Shown one piece after another: positions 34,136-46,573 of a DNA stretch of 64,000 bases. The stretch comes from Perca fluviatilis (taxonomy: Eukaryota > Chordata > Actinopteri > Perciformes > Percidae): contig NC_053121.1 of NCBI RefSeq assembly GCF_010015445.1, positions 25,514,434 to 25,578,433 on the forward strand, written 5' to 3'. The translations under genes were made by a program, and so were the position numbers. Below the pieces are notes generated by a model. The model saw nothing but the letters and a program-made list of their open reading frames with translations. It did no database searches and had not been told where the DNA came from. How positions within the stretch are numbered: position 1 is the first letter of the stretch; each line of letters starts with the position of its first letter.

Positions 34136-34640
34136 TTAAGGCTGATTTATGGTTCTATGAGAGGCTCCACGCAGAGCTTTCGCCGTACCCTACGTAAGTG
34201 GCCTGAAGTTTATACTTGTGCGTTGGTGTGTGCGTTGATCTCTTTAAGAGAATAGCACGGCTGGCATGTGTGCGCGTAGGGAGTGTGTGGTAGAGTGACA
34301 GCGATTCGCTTCAGACAGAGGACTTTTTGTTTTTAGGTTATTTTTGTTATGCATTTTGTTAGTGATAGTGGATAGACAGGAAAGGTGGGAGAGAGATGGG
34401 GGATGACACGCAGCAAAGGGCCACAGGTCGGATTTGAACCCGGGCCACTGCAAAGGCCTCAGCCTACATGGGGCGCACGCTCTTACTGAGTGAGCTAGAG
34501 GTCGCCCCAGAGGGAGGACTCTGGAGAGGCATAGTGGGAGAAACAAAGTGTCTCCCCTGTGCTTTCTGACCACGGTCGGAAATCTGTAGCAGGAAAAGTT
34601 AACCCTCCTTGATTTCATGTTTTTTATGGAGGAGAACCAG
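34136..34640 (+). mobile_element. DNA-transposon left end with a SINE inside
   Basis: The start 'ttaaggctgatttatggttc', then 'cgccgtaccctacg', matches a fish DNA-transposon family that I recall as beginning 'aaggctgatttatggttc'. A SINE (34346-34508) sits inside. The matching right end was not found, so the element is incomplete. Confidence 0.5.
34346..34508 (-). mobile_element. tRNA-derived SINE, copy 2
   Basis: Minus-strand A box (ctctagctcactcagtaaga) and B box (cgggttcaaatcc) are followed by 'gacctgtggccctttgctgc' and 'tcccccatctctctcccacc'. Same family and orientation as 7277-7445, and somewhat better kept. A T-rich tail lies at its left side. Weakly matching words agaggact and ggaggact near 34317-34324 and 34513-34520 could be the target duplication. 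Confidence 0.88.
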
Positions 34641-36965
34641 GAAATGAGTCGGGGAAATGCAATGCATTATACTCAGTAAACATAATACAACTTTTTTTCT
34701 GCCACATGGCATCGTTTTGTCATTGATTACATGCCACTTTGCAACACAGTAATACAACAGATACCTTATTTATTGATATTGATTGATTTCAATATCGATC
34801 GATCCAACACCAAATATTCTTTTTTACCTTAAAATAATGTCTCCAAAAATGAGACATAAGTATAATGGTAATGGTACTGGTAATGGACAATTCCGCTTCC
34901 AACCTGTAGGGGAACCGAAGAGGAAAAGTGCTTTGGTGCCTACTATAAAAGGTGCCGGTTGACAAGCATAGATGTCAGTATATACTGTATATCTATAGTT
35001 GACAAGTAGCTAATGCTAATGCTTTAGCCAGCTTACCCCCCCGCCCCCGCATATAGCCGTCTTTACAGTTACGTCTACAGCTACATTTACCAGACTAAAG
35101 GGGATATGGCACAAAAACGACTAATACTAATAGTAATTTAAAGATGTGGTAGCATTGGATCTGGACTGGAAGGATAACTCTGGGAGTTGGAAGGGTTGTG
35201 TCGCGATTCTGCCTTCTCACTCCGCGACACAGGTTTGTGGGTCTGAGTGTCGCGATTTCAGTTTCATATAATATATATAATAATATAATAATCGTTACAG
35301 CCCTATTCAGAACCCATCATTTCTTTTTCTGTTGTTTTGTCAATTAGTTGGCCCTAATTACTTACTATATTTGTTTTTAATGTGAAAATAAAAGAAAACC
35401 AGCTTGTGACCACATATTTGCATGAGGCACGGGTTGACCTCATTAACAAAGTGTGTCCTGAAAATCCTCCACTTAATCTTAACAGGTACTTGGACACTTG
35501 TATCTACAATTAACAGAAATATGTCACGCAAGTAGGCACTTGACTAGTTGGATACCACAAGTAGAGACTCTAAGTCATTCATTGTATGATTCATCATGTA
35601 CCCAGTGCCTGCTGAGCGCTTTGCATCAATACAGAGCAACTTGAAATTGCTGCTCCCTGTTTTTACAATCAAAGTCAACATCCTGTGTTTTGTCTGTACA
35701 GCTGACGCCTCATTATGGTTAGATCACTTAAACCATAATGTTGTCTGCAGGAAGCCGCCAAGTATTCATGTTTATGTAGCCTGAAACATAAAAATTGACA
35801 TTTCAAACTTTCCTGTCTCAAAAGTTACAAGACAGGATATGGCAGCAGCAGATGGTTGCATGACAAAGTGTGTATTCAATATAGGAGGGGTGTTTGAGCC
35901 CTTTCAATGCAGTTCTTTTAAAGCCTGTCAATTTGCTTTGTATTTATTCACAAAAGGTGAATTCTTGAATAGATATTACTGTAAGCTGAAAGGTTTCACA
36001 TCAAATCTATTTAATATTGATTATCAACATATTTTATAAACTGTTGTCAGTGAAAAACAAAAAGAAGAATTGCATTCACGTAAGACGTAAGACGTAAAGG
36101 ACTTATGTATTTCTGTAGTGATACATATTTTTTGTACCTATAAGACTATGTGGTTTACGTCTAGAACGTAACTAGTGTTTCCCTTTTTGTGTTATTATAT
36201 GTCTCAGAAAAAGGGAAATACTGTATTCCAGGGAATCCAGTTTCCCGCGATTGAACCCTACTGAGCTGGATGTAGATTTTGGCATCAGCCCCTTGCATCC
36301 CTGTTTCATTAAATTTATGTACTTTTGTTATACAGTGTGTTATCTGAATTATGATAATTAATGAGGACACATTTTTAATGAACATATTTGCCAATTCGAA
36401 AAAATATTGTTACTGAACATATCAGTAAACTTAAACAAAATATTTTTTCCTTCGATATCTGCTCATAGAAATTAAACATGATTCCTGTTTTTTATGTTTA
36501 TGTTAAGGCACTCACAGCACTAAGTTAAGGTTAGGAAAACATGTATGCCAAGATTAAATCAATGCCTGTTTCCATTGCACTTTGTTACATGTAGTTTTTA
36601 TCAATACTCCAACTTTTCCACCTCAACCAAGTGTAAACACATTTTTGCCATATTTTATTATAGTTTTTTAATTAATATTTTTTACTGTGTGAAAGTTCAC
36701 CACCCACCACCTGCGTACGATTAGTGTGCAATACAAAAATGTAGCTCTTCCTACACAAGACAAAATGTAGCCTGTGTACGTAATCCAGGCTGTGATTATA
36801 TTTCCCATTGCAACGCAATTGGGAAAACAAATTAGTATTATATAAATCTAATTTCTAGGAGACAATGTTGGAGAGGTTTTTTGTTGTTGTCACAAATTTT
36901 CTTGTAAACAATGAGCAGGATACAATAACTTCACAGTGTGAAGGACACCAGGACATACATTGTGA
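34641..36965. other. unassigned DNA with a CpG-rich hairpin
   Basis: No gene. 'gtgtcgcg' at 35198-35205 is answered by 'cgcgacac' at 35223-35230 and repeated at 35247-35254. The stretch then ends at about 35300 with 'cgttacagccctat', whose inverse (atagggctgtaacg) resembles a hAT-type end. No left end could be paired with it. Confidence 0.4.
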
Positions 36966-38025
36966 AATGATATTGAGCAAGCCAAAGCATTTGGTATCAG
37001 CCAGTGTCACTTACAAACAACCATATGGGCTGTACTCATAAAATTCACCCCCTTGCTTCTGTCAGCCACTAATGGGGTTGGACAAGGATATTTGCAATGT
37101 TTGACAGAGGACTTAAAGTATACAGAATGCAGAATCAAGAAAAGGAACACAGTGAACAAATGCAAATCTCCCTCTTGGTTAGCCCAACTAGACAAAGCCA
37201 AGCCCTTACAAATCTTAACCCAATCTTCCGTTGAACAAAAGTGGTAATCCTTTATTTATTAATAAAATTAAATTGAACAAGACTTTTGGTTTCCGTCTTG
37301 TCTATTATGTTGAAACTGTGGAATTCCTTTCAGACAAATTGAAGCCACGTCTTCATGCGCGCAGGGCATTTTATGGTAGGTTTAGCAGGGAAATCTCAAA
37401 GGCTCATTAGATGTCTCCTGACTCTGCTTGGCAGCTAAAGGGTATCTGCAATTCTTATCTGAAGTGGCAGGCTCCACTCAGATATGACAGGAGATATTAT
37501 GAAATTAGGCCACACAAAACTTTAAGAGACATGGTACCCAAGGAGAAGGAATGTTTAATGCCCTTGCTATATTGGGAGACAGAGGTACCTCCAGCCCTTG
37601 AGCGCCGTAGCCCCGTCAACAGTTAAACTGATAGGCCACATCATTACCAGGCTTCCACACCACTGTTGCTAGAGGGACAGGCAGGTACCAACAGGGAAAA
37701 AGGAAAGAGCAGTGCCTGGGATCAGCTCAGTGTAGCTGCTGGGGCTCAGCTGCCCACATATGCAATTCAAATGCAGAGGCTGGTGTGCTGCGACAGGGCT
37801 GTGCTGGACCAGGTACATCTGTATCTCTTCCGGCTCAATGTGGAGGAAGTGGTGAGTGACAGCAGGTGGGGATGCAGCCCAATTAGAGCAGGGCTGTTGG
37901 AGGATGATGAATGGGGCTGGCTTAGAGAGCCTAGGAGAAACATAGGCATAGGCAGGCTCGAGATGCCCACAGCTGTCTCACTGAATGAGTATAAACATGC
38001 TGAGGGGCTCCTCCATACAAAATAA
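36966..38025 (+). pseudogene. unidentified coding-like tract with two stops
   Basis: From 37219 to 38025 one plus-strand frame stays open except for TAG at 37408 and TAA at 37624, about 269 codons in all. The codons show coding-like choice, with many G-first codons and few rare ones. The reading includes FGFRLVYYVETVEFLSDKLK, YDRRYYEIRPHKTLRDMVPK, LDQVHLYLFRLNVEEVVSD and EDDEWGWLREPRRN, and ends at a normal TAA. Another frame (36966-37245) is open upstream and overlaps, as expected of a frameshift. I do not recognise the family. It could be a decayed retrocopy, a transposon protein or a degenerate exon. No poly-A tail or target duplication was seen. Confidence 0.4.
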
Positions 38026-39892
38026 TGTAGCCAGCATCCGCGGGCTTGTGTATGCTCTCCTGTCTCTTTCCACCTCTCTTTCACAGGCTTTGACAGTTAT
38101 GAGCTCACCTCCTTGACTGGCATGGCCTTGATCTAAATTTAGAGAGTCATGCAGCTTGACACTCAACCCGCTTGTAGATACATATAGATGCAAAATATAC
38201 ACACTGTATGCATTGTACAAAATGAAGCCTTGTGTTTGTGAGTGTAATGGTTATGATTGTGTGCAGAGAAGGCTGTTGTGTGAACTGTGAGCACAGCCCT
38301 ATCACCTGTTGCTAGGGGATAGAATCAAGCTGCCACTGCAATGTCAATCTATCATGATGTCCTTAGAAATGTTTAGTAAGGGCAGTTTTACCCACAAAGG
38401 GTCAGCATTTGTCGTTCAAATTCATGTAAAAAAAAATGCACAAAATGTACTTTTAAATTTAGATGTTTCTTTTTTTCTAGAAACATTTAGCTCTATCTCA
38501 AAAATTAGAAAATGTCATGTGGACAAATAGATGTATAAAATACTTTAAAGGCAGAAATCACTATACAGTATTTGCAACAGGAAGCAATGCACTGGTGTCA
38601 GGACTAAGTCTGTAACAAGCAATGTAAATCAAACTTTATAACTTGTGCTGATTGGTAGGCTCTGGCACACCTGCAGGTGAGAGAATATTTTCCGAACCTA
38701 AGAGATTAGTAGAGGTTTATAATTCAATTTCATTACTGTATGAAATAGGAGGAGACTTCTTGCAGACCACCTGTCTACTCCTGTCTTTCTGTGTCATTAC
38801 CTTAATCCCCTGGAGTTATGGGGGAAAGGCGCTTAGCTCCCCTTCTCTATACTGTAGGGTTGGTTCAACAATGTCTTTGAAAGTTAATTATATAAACTTC
38901 TTGTTTGCGCAGTTTGAAAAGGATATTGGGTGGGTTTTTTGCAGGGAAGGGTGTAATGCAGCACAGCAGTGCTTAAGATAAAAAGCATACATTTCATCTG
39001 TTAATTCCTTCATGAGTTACCTTGCCTTGCATCAGTTAGTGGGTAAGGGCGAATGAGCAAGACGTTCGAAGAATATATACTGTACACTAGATCAAGAAAG
39101 ACAAACAGCATTAGATAACTAAGAGAGGAAGGAAGAGAAAGAGAAGAGTGAGATCGGGGATGTGTGAGGAGTGAGGGGATAGAGCACCTAAATGAAAGAG
39201 GGCTGTATTGGTGAATACATTTGTTTTATTGCACCATCTGCCACATAAACTAACCTTTATCACAATCAATGGCAATCCATGATTTGAATGAGACAAAGGA
39301 AATCATTACCACACTGAATGTGGATAGCCTCCACTGTATAGCCACTTCCATAAAGCAAAGCTAAGAAATGAGGGAGGGCGCAAAGTTTACACTGCCCACA
39401 CTCACCAAATGGTAAAAATTACACCATGCAGAGGATGTGTAAACCTATTAGTCCTTCACTTTCACAACAGCAAGTCTTATAAAAAGATTGCCATGCTTAC
39501 CAATTTAACACTGATACTGTATGTACCATGAAAGAATACAAGCCATATTTCAAGTTTTTAAAATTTTGCATAAAAAATGAGACTGAGATAAAAAAAGAAC
39601 TGTGGCAGCACAGGAAAAAGAGGCACAGACAGATGAATACATAAGAACTTAAATGCAGAAATATCATAACTAATTAAACTATTAACAAGGACACAATAAT
39701 AACAAAATCCAGTAAAGATTTGCTAAAATATGGGAAATAGCTTATAAGCCATAGCATTTGTAGTGTTGGTAAATACTTTCATTGCTATTCTGATTTTGCA
39801 TAACAACCATGTGAGCAATTATTGGAAGTAATATTTGAAGCAGGTCTATTATACCAGATATATTGATTATGGACCTAACTGTATATTACTAA
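38026..39892. other. unassigned DNA
   Basis: No gene or repeat family was recognised after the coding-like tract. Confidence 0.5.
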
Positions 39893-40208
39893 TAGGGCTG
39901 CAACTGAGGACTATTTCTACAGTCATTACTATCTTTTTGAATAATCAATGAATTGTTCATCTATAAAATATCTGAAAACAATGAAGAACACTATAAGGTG
40001 ACATCTTTAAATGATTTGTCCAACCATCAGTGCAAATTCCACAATGTTATCATTGATAAACAGAAAAAAACAATTTGAGAAGCTGAAACCAAGAACAGTT
40101 GGCTTTTGGCTTGATAATTGGCTCTATGTGTTTATTTGAATATCAAAATTAAGAAAATCAGGATCAATTTTCTTCCATCATTTAATTGACTAATTGTTTC
40201 AACTATAA
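39893..40208 (+). mobile_element. hAT-type MITE, copy 1
   Basis: The left end 'tagggctgcaactgagga' and the inner words 'tctataaaatatctgaaaac', 'aggtgacatctttaaatg' and 'tttgagaagctgaaacca' follow the order of a very common fish hAT MITE. The right end is decayed ('attgtttcaactata'). Possible 8-bp duplication: attactaa before and atcactac after, 6 of 8 matching. Confidence 0.8.
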
Positions 40209-41564
40209 TCACTACTTAACACCATATGTCAACTGACATGATGTGTCTTTAAACACAGAGGAATAGGCCTACACAATTTTCATTGCGGAAAATGTAGTGA
40301 TTTTAATAAATATTAATGGTACTAAACGTTTAAGTTCTCTGGGCTCACCTGGAAATGTGATCATAATGTAAGGGATTTCATTTAACAACAGGAAAGTAAA
40401 TTTATAAGAGCTCTAGTTTAAATTGATTGATCTAAAGACATGCACAGAGTTTCAATTCAACCTTTTGCTAAAGTCAAGATTTTCACCTTGTGGAGGTGAA
40501 GGTTGGGGTCTCTAGGCTGACAGGCTGATAATCCCCCCTCCAAAACGTTTGTGTTCAAACACTAATCACCGCCCCCAGCATAATTGACTGATCCAAGTTT
40601 GGCTCGGGTTAATTTATGTGTGCAACAACAGGAAAGCTTAAAGACAATCCTGGGGTGTCATCTATGTGATAGATCGCTCCCCTCGTGCCCTTGTCGCTGC
40701 GTGAAGTCTCATATGTTTACATATCTAGATTTGACAGCCTGGGTGTTAAAATACAGGCTTCTAGGCATTTTCATCAAATAGTGCCGCCCACACCTCAAAG
40801 CGCTGAACATACATGTCTTTGAATGTATAAAATTCTGCTGTTGATGGCTAACATCACATGTTATCACAAGCTTGCATCATACTAACTGTGTTCTTTGACA
40901 CATGTTAAATATGTTCATGTTCATAGTTTTAAATTGGGAATATTCATTTAAAGGAATTAACAGGATATACATTAATTAATAAAAAAAAAAAAAGCCTTGG
41001 ATTCTGCTATAAGCCTGTTTTGGCTTTGATGGAAGATTGAACATGTCTAAATTATACATCAAAGGCATTCATGCTGTAACTCATGCATTCACATTTTGCC
41101 TACATACAATTTTCATATATTTATAACTTCATAAGAGGTAAACAAAGGTCTAGAATCAGGGATTAAATATATTGGTGATGATGAGTGGTGCAGTTTTATA
41201 TCTGCTTTAATGGATTCAATCATATTCTGTTCTCTCTATAAACCTTGTTTAAAAGGATTGCGAATACAATTAATGACTACTATGGGCCATTATACAGTAT
41301 AATGATAATCACATGTCTATTATAATATACCTGGAAGCCATTACATTTTTTTTTTCCAATTGGCCCTGCTGCTGAAGGTCAATATTTCTAGACACATAGC
41401 GGGCCGGGACAAGGAACAGCTTGTGCAGAATGTTTGCAGTATTCAAAATGTTTGCTTATTGTATATCTAACGTATTTTTATTTTTGTGGGGGGGGGCTGT
41501 CCGATCACAACTGCATTTAAAGAGTAAGGCTGGGGATATTCAATATTATTATAAAATATTGATA
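40209..41564. other. unassigned DNA
   Basis: No gene was recognised. An A13 run lies at about 40981-40993. Confidence 0.5.
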
Positions 41565-41958
41565 TTGATTTGGGGACAATGACCTAGCTGGATAGCTAGC
41601 TAGTCTTGTTGTTAAACATACTATCAAATTATATTAACTGTTTGTCAACCTGTGTGTGTGTATTTCAGGCCTGTGTGTGTAGTGATTTCTAACAAACAGA
41701 GTGTAAATTGTAATTTCCCCACTGAGGATCAATAAAAAGTATAAATTATGTTATTGACTTTGACTCTTGCTAGCATAATGTTAGCTTTCTGGCTCATAGC
41801 TGAGCCAAAGTATTCTACGAGCTGAGCGGACTAGAACTATCTCCCATTGCCAGGTCCTATAAGGTTCGTCCTATTTACTGGAGTAGTGAACTTTTCCATT
41901 GCATAAGAAACTTATGGGATGGTAATGATTGTTCCAGAAATTAGTCAAACTCTCAGGA
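41565..41958 (+). repeat. interspersed repeat A, copy with LINE insert
   Basis: It aligns along its length with 53115-53430. Shared words include 'ctggatagctag', 'tagctttctggctc', 'gagctgagcggacta', 'cattgcataagaa' and 'ggtaatgattgttccag'. The 41.6-kb copy lacks the terminal inverted repeats seen around the 53-kb copy and carries extra sequence at 41650-41750. Confidence 0.8.
41650..41750 (+). mobile_element. LINE 3' tail inserted in repeat A
   Basis: About 100 bp present here and absent from the 53-kb copy end 'ttgtaatttccccactgagg', then 'atcaataaaaag'. This is the Rex-type LINE terminal signature. The junctions fall between gtcaacc and tattgactt. Confidence 0.7.
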
Positions 41959-44900
41959 TAAGCAATAAAACCAACACATAAAAAAAGCACATTAGAAGCA
42001 ATTAAAAACAATAAAACCAGTAACTTTTAAGGAGGAATGTAATGCTATATGAGGCTTTTGTTTTTTTCAGCATAATGAAATATGCTAAATACTGAGTCAA
42101 AAGTGACTTGAACCATGAGATACAACTTGTTTACTTCTATTTATATTCAACTAAAACCTTTTGTTGCCTAAAACTTAACCACAGGTGGGACTTGAGATGC
42201 AAAGTCTGGTCTCCGGTGTAGTCCTGCACTTTCTGCAGTACACACACCATCCACCCCGAACATCTCCCTCCAGCTTCTGTGCAGTTGACAAAAATACAGC
42301 GCTTTTTTCACTCACTTTCACAAAAGAAAGTTGCCACTGAACAGAATATAGTCACCAATTATGTTTCCCTCAAAACATATTTGGCAAAACAAAAATGTAA
42401 GTGTATGAATGTAATTTCTCAGAGGCAAGCTTACCCTTCAGCTTCACAACAGAAGTAGAACACTTGCATAAAAACAACAGCTAGCTATTCTGGAAGGCCA
42501 AAGCTGCTAATGATTCTTTTCCTTTTTTAACGAGTGACTATGATTTTGGAAAATTGCCAACATTAAGTTTGGAAAGTGTAAAGTGTAAGTTTTTTTTCTT
42601 GTTCACACATTGTTTGTACATATCTGATCTTGGAGCAGCAGACACTAAATGTGTTATGAATGTATTTGATCTTCGTGTCACAAAAGATCAAAATTGGGTC
42701 GTTACCTGCTGGTGGGCAGGCACAGCTGTGGTTTTGGGACGTAATTAGTTGTCTGTGCACTGTTTGTTCAGAGGTAAACATACTGCAAGATGGCTGCAAA
42801 GGTATCGTAGATATAAAGAGAGACTGTGTCAAATTGCCACTCCTACCAGTTGTTCCCAGTAGCCACAGGCTCAGTTCCTTAGTCGGAGAGTACAAAAAAT
42901 TACATCAGCTACTATTTTCAAAAATTCAAACCCTGAGCACAACACTGACCTGCCAGAAAATTATTGTTTGGAGAATTAAATGAATTATGAAAGTGCAGAA
43001 AAACAATTTAGTCTTGCATATCCAGCTGCCGTTCTAATAAATCACTGCCACCCAAAAAGAACTAATTTGTGTTGTTGTACTGTGAGCATGATTGATGAGC
43101 ATGCTCTGGGTTGCAGTAAAGGAGACACAGTTCAACAATGCTGCTCTATATCTTTAAAAGACAAAAAAAAAGGAAAATTGTCTTTAATCTTCGACTGGCT
43201 GTTCAAATCTATTATTGATATAGATGTACCCATACTTTAATGTATGAACAGAATTCCTCCCAAGCAAAAGCCAAAAGAATTATTTTTTCTGTTGCTGTTG
43301 TTTTTGTTCAACACTACAGAAACAAACATTTGACAAACGCTCCACCTTGAAATCATGTGTAGCAGCTGTCACTTGTGGTTGTACAGTCTGAATTTATTCC
43401 AGTCAAGCAGTGTCTGTATTGCCACTCTGCTGATTCTTCATTGTAGTTGACTACAATGAAAGCTAAACTTCTCTATTCCCCATTCATGTTTCTTCACACA
43501 TGAGTGAGGGGTAGCTGCTTTTTTAAATTATACCTGTCAAGAACGCCTCCCTCCCCCAGCTGAGATCATGTACTAATGATGCTGTGCATGGAGTGCATTA
43601 GCTTACCTTAGCTTGTGGCGTCACACCTTGATATTATGTTCTATGCTGCTCTATGATATTTTATGTAGTTAATTGGCGGATGTCCCACAGTTCTTTATGC
43701 CCATCTGTCCTTTCAATTTTCTTGGAGTGTAGAAGGTTTGTTACATACTAACAGCATACAACACAAACAAATGTAGATGTTCATACAGCCTGCAAGCACA
43801 AGCTGTCTTTGCAACAGGGAGAGAAAGAAACAACAGTGGCCTTATTGTTGAGTAGGGGCAGATCTGACACCACAGACATCAAATTGATATTAATATCTAT
43901 GAGAAGCCTTTACCTTTTGAGTTATCGCTCTAGCGGTCAAATGCCTTCCAGGAGCGAGGCACAGCTGAGAACATGAATGTTTAACAAGACTGCTGCATAG
44001 TTCACCTCAATGCCAGCCTCCAGCTCTGAACTGAATTATTAACCACTGCACGCCTGGTCCACATTCCTACTGAGATTACATGTATATGTCTACACTCAGC
44101 AGATAGTTGAGAAACAGCAGTTGAAGACATCAAGAGATCCCTAATGCAATTACACCCTCCGCTAGAGACAATGGTGGCATTTTCGTTTGCAAGGATCGCA
44201 AATGGAACAAAGACACACCAAGTACAGTTGGCAATACAGACACCTGGCAACAGTGATTCATTATGGCTGATCATACTGATAAAAAAGAACAAAGAGGCAA
44301 ATATTTACAGTATGAGTCAAACAACATTTCATTTATAGATCAAGTATGTCTCAGATGGTGCTTCCACCCAGAGCAACAACCAGTGACAAAGAGTGGTACC
44401 CATTTATTTTAAATGAGTGCTGGAAGACAAGGCGCAACAGAGTGCAGTGACAAGACAGTAGGCAGATACATCTCAGTGACTTGTCAACAGGAGAAAGTGG
44501 AGTTGAGTTCAACTTTATGCAAATGAGCAGTGTTGCAATCCAACAGCGGCCAATTGAAGGGCAGCTGTGCTCACCTTTTGTTCCTCCACTTCTTCAACTT
44601 TTTTTGACTTTAGTTCCTATCATGCCGTTCCTTTCAATTTCATATATAAGAGAGGCTCATTTTAGTCATAGCTGCTTTCCCTGAAGGATACAATGTGTTC
44701 CTGCATATTTACAGGGATGTCACTAAACAGAATAAATTATGGAGGAAGGTAATCCAGGGTCATGGGGATCCCCAGTGAGCTTTCTTAGAAGGTATTACAA
44801 TTTCCTGATGAATATATAAGCAAATAATGTTACCTAAAGTAAATAAAGCATAAATAAATGCATATTTATATTTATCAACAATGAAGTGCAACTAAATTGT

Positions 44901-45560
44901 GTATGGTTTTGTAATTTCTCCACAGTATGGACAGCAATGCCAACAACTGACAGGAGAAAAGGCAGTCGCAAAAGACCCCGCACCCCTTAGTTACTGTGAC
45001 AATAATGTTGGCAGATTTACATGAAATGCTTAGTGATTCCTAAAACAATGGTTTCTTGATATGAGACAGAGGCAGACAAAAGCAGCTTTTCATGTCTAGC
45101 TGCTGACAACTGTTGTTTGCATTTTGAACAGTTAATTTGCAAAAACATAAAAGCCATTCTTAAAATGAAAAAATAAACACCAGTTTAACTGACGTTCCCT
45201 TGAGTGCACAATAAAAAAAAACAGGATTTTATTTTTATATATCTTATCAAAACAACCCAACACCAGTTGTGTTGATATTCCCTGGATTGCACACTGACCT
45301 TTTAAGATTTCAAGCTGATAAGAACATTTTATAAAAGATTTTACATATGCATTTGATGGCTACATACCTCATACCATGCTAATAGACTGGACTAAAGCTG
45401 CACATCCCAGGCAAAAAATGTACATCCTCACTAGTTGATGATCCATGTAGAAGACAAGAAAATAATGAAATAATATCTTTAATAATGGTGATCTACATGG
45501 ATAAAGGGGATTATTTCACTACAGTACCATGCACAGCCACTGGGACAAATTAGCTGTAAA
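41959..45560. other. unassigned DNA
   Basis: No gene. Frames of 107 and 110 codons on opposite strands at 42563-42983 overlap each other and have no domain. Nothing else was recognised in this 3.6-kb stretch. Confidence 0.5.
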
Positions 45561-46144
45561 GGCGCTGACACACCAACCCGATTATCGGCCATCGGACAGT
45601 CTGGCAAGGTCGGTGAGCCGAGTGTTTGATGTGTTCCGTGCCGTCGTCAGTCGGAGTAGCCATCGGCGTTCATTTGGGCCGATCTGACTTGTTGAATCGG
45701 CCAGTGGGCAGTCGGACTCAATGACCAATTACCGGAAATGACGAGAGGGATGAGCGTGACAAACGCCTCTCAAAATCGGACAAAAATCTTTTAAACTTAC
45801 CTTTGTTGATCTGAAATGAAGACAGATTTCGGTGAACTATTTTCATAAAATACAAGATCATATTCCGAACAAGCCGCCATTATGGTCTGGCTTTGAAATT
45901 CAGGAGAAGCCAGACCCACGTGGCGCGTTCGTCCAATCAGCTGCCGGTTTTCATTTTTTGGACGACAATACAGATTAGCGCTGCCTGCTGTTATAGAGAC
46001 ATATTACGTCTCGCGCACAACGTACACTCAAGTTGCCGTCGCTTCGGTGTGTTCCGAGGCACTTTTTTGACCAACTCGAGGAGACTGATCAGTCCGACTG
46101 CCTTTTCTGCCGACGGTCAGTTGTCGGGTTGGTGTGTCAGAGCC
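45561..46144. mobile_element. TTAA-type MITE, 584 bp
   Basis: The 21-bp ends (45561-45581 and 46124-46144) are inverse copies with one mismatch. They share 'ctgacacaccaacccga'. The right flank is ttaa and the left flank is taaa, so a TTAA target with one later change is likely. That points to a piggyBac- or Kolobok-type element. The interior is CpG-rich for this window (catcggac, gtcggac words) and has no transposase frame. Confidence 0.85.
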
Positions 46145-46495
46145 TTAAGGCTAAGTGGCGCGTCATATCCAGCTCTCTCAATAGATCCTTGGGAGAAATT
46201 CAAAGCTTGACTGACCTGCCCTGTGTAGTGAATGTTGCTAAGCCATGATTGGACAATCACCATTTGGGCGAGGGGTTTAGCAAACACTTATTTGGCACAT
46301 GTAATGACATATTCTCTGCTGGTGTAGGTGTATGGTAACACTGCAGTATGTTAAAAAAACATCACCAAAATCTACTTTTAGTAGGTAGATAAAGATTGGA
46401 TTTTTCTTAATTTTTTTTGTCACTCTGTCCTCCTTCCTCTTCTCCCATTGACACATATATACATATATGGTTCACCCCTAAGGCCAGATGGGAAG
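46145..46495. other. unassigned DNA
   Basis: Nothing was recognised between the MITE and the CA tract. Confidence 0.5.
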
Positions 46496-46573
46496 AACAC
46501 GCACACGCACACACACACACGCACACACACACACACACGCGCACGCACATACACGAGCACGCACACACACACC
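46496..46573. repeat. imperfect (CA)n tract
   Basis: About 78 bp of CA units broken by GC steps (gcacgc, acacgagcac). Confidence 0.95.

Noticed and set aside
42563..42983. Overlapping 107- and 110-codon frames on opposite strands
   Set aside because: Mutual shadows without motifs.
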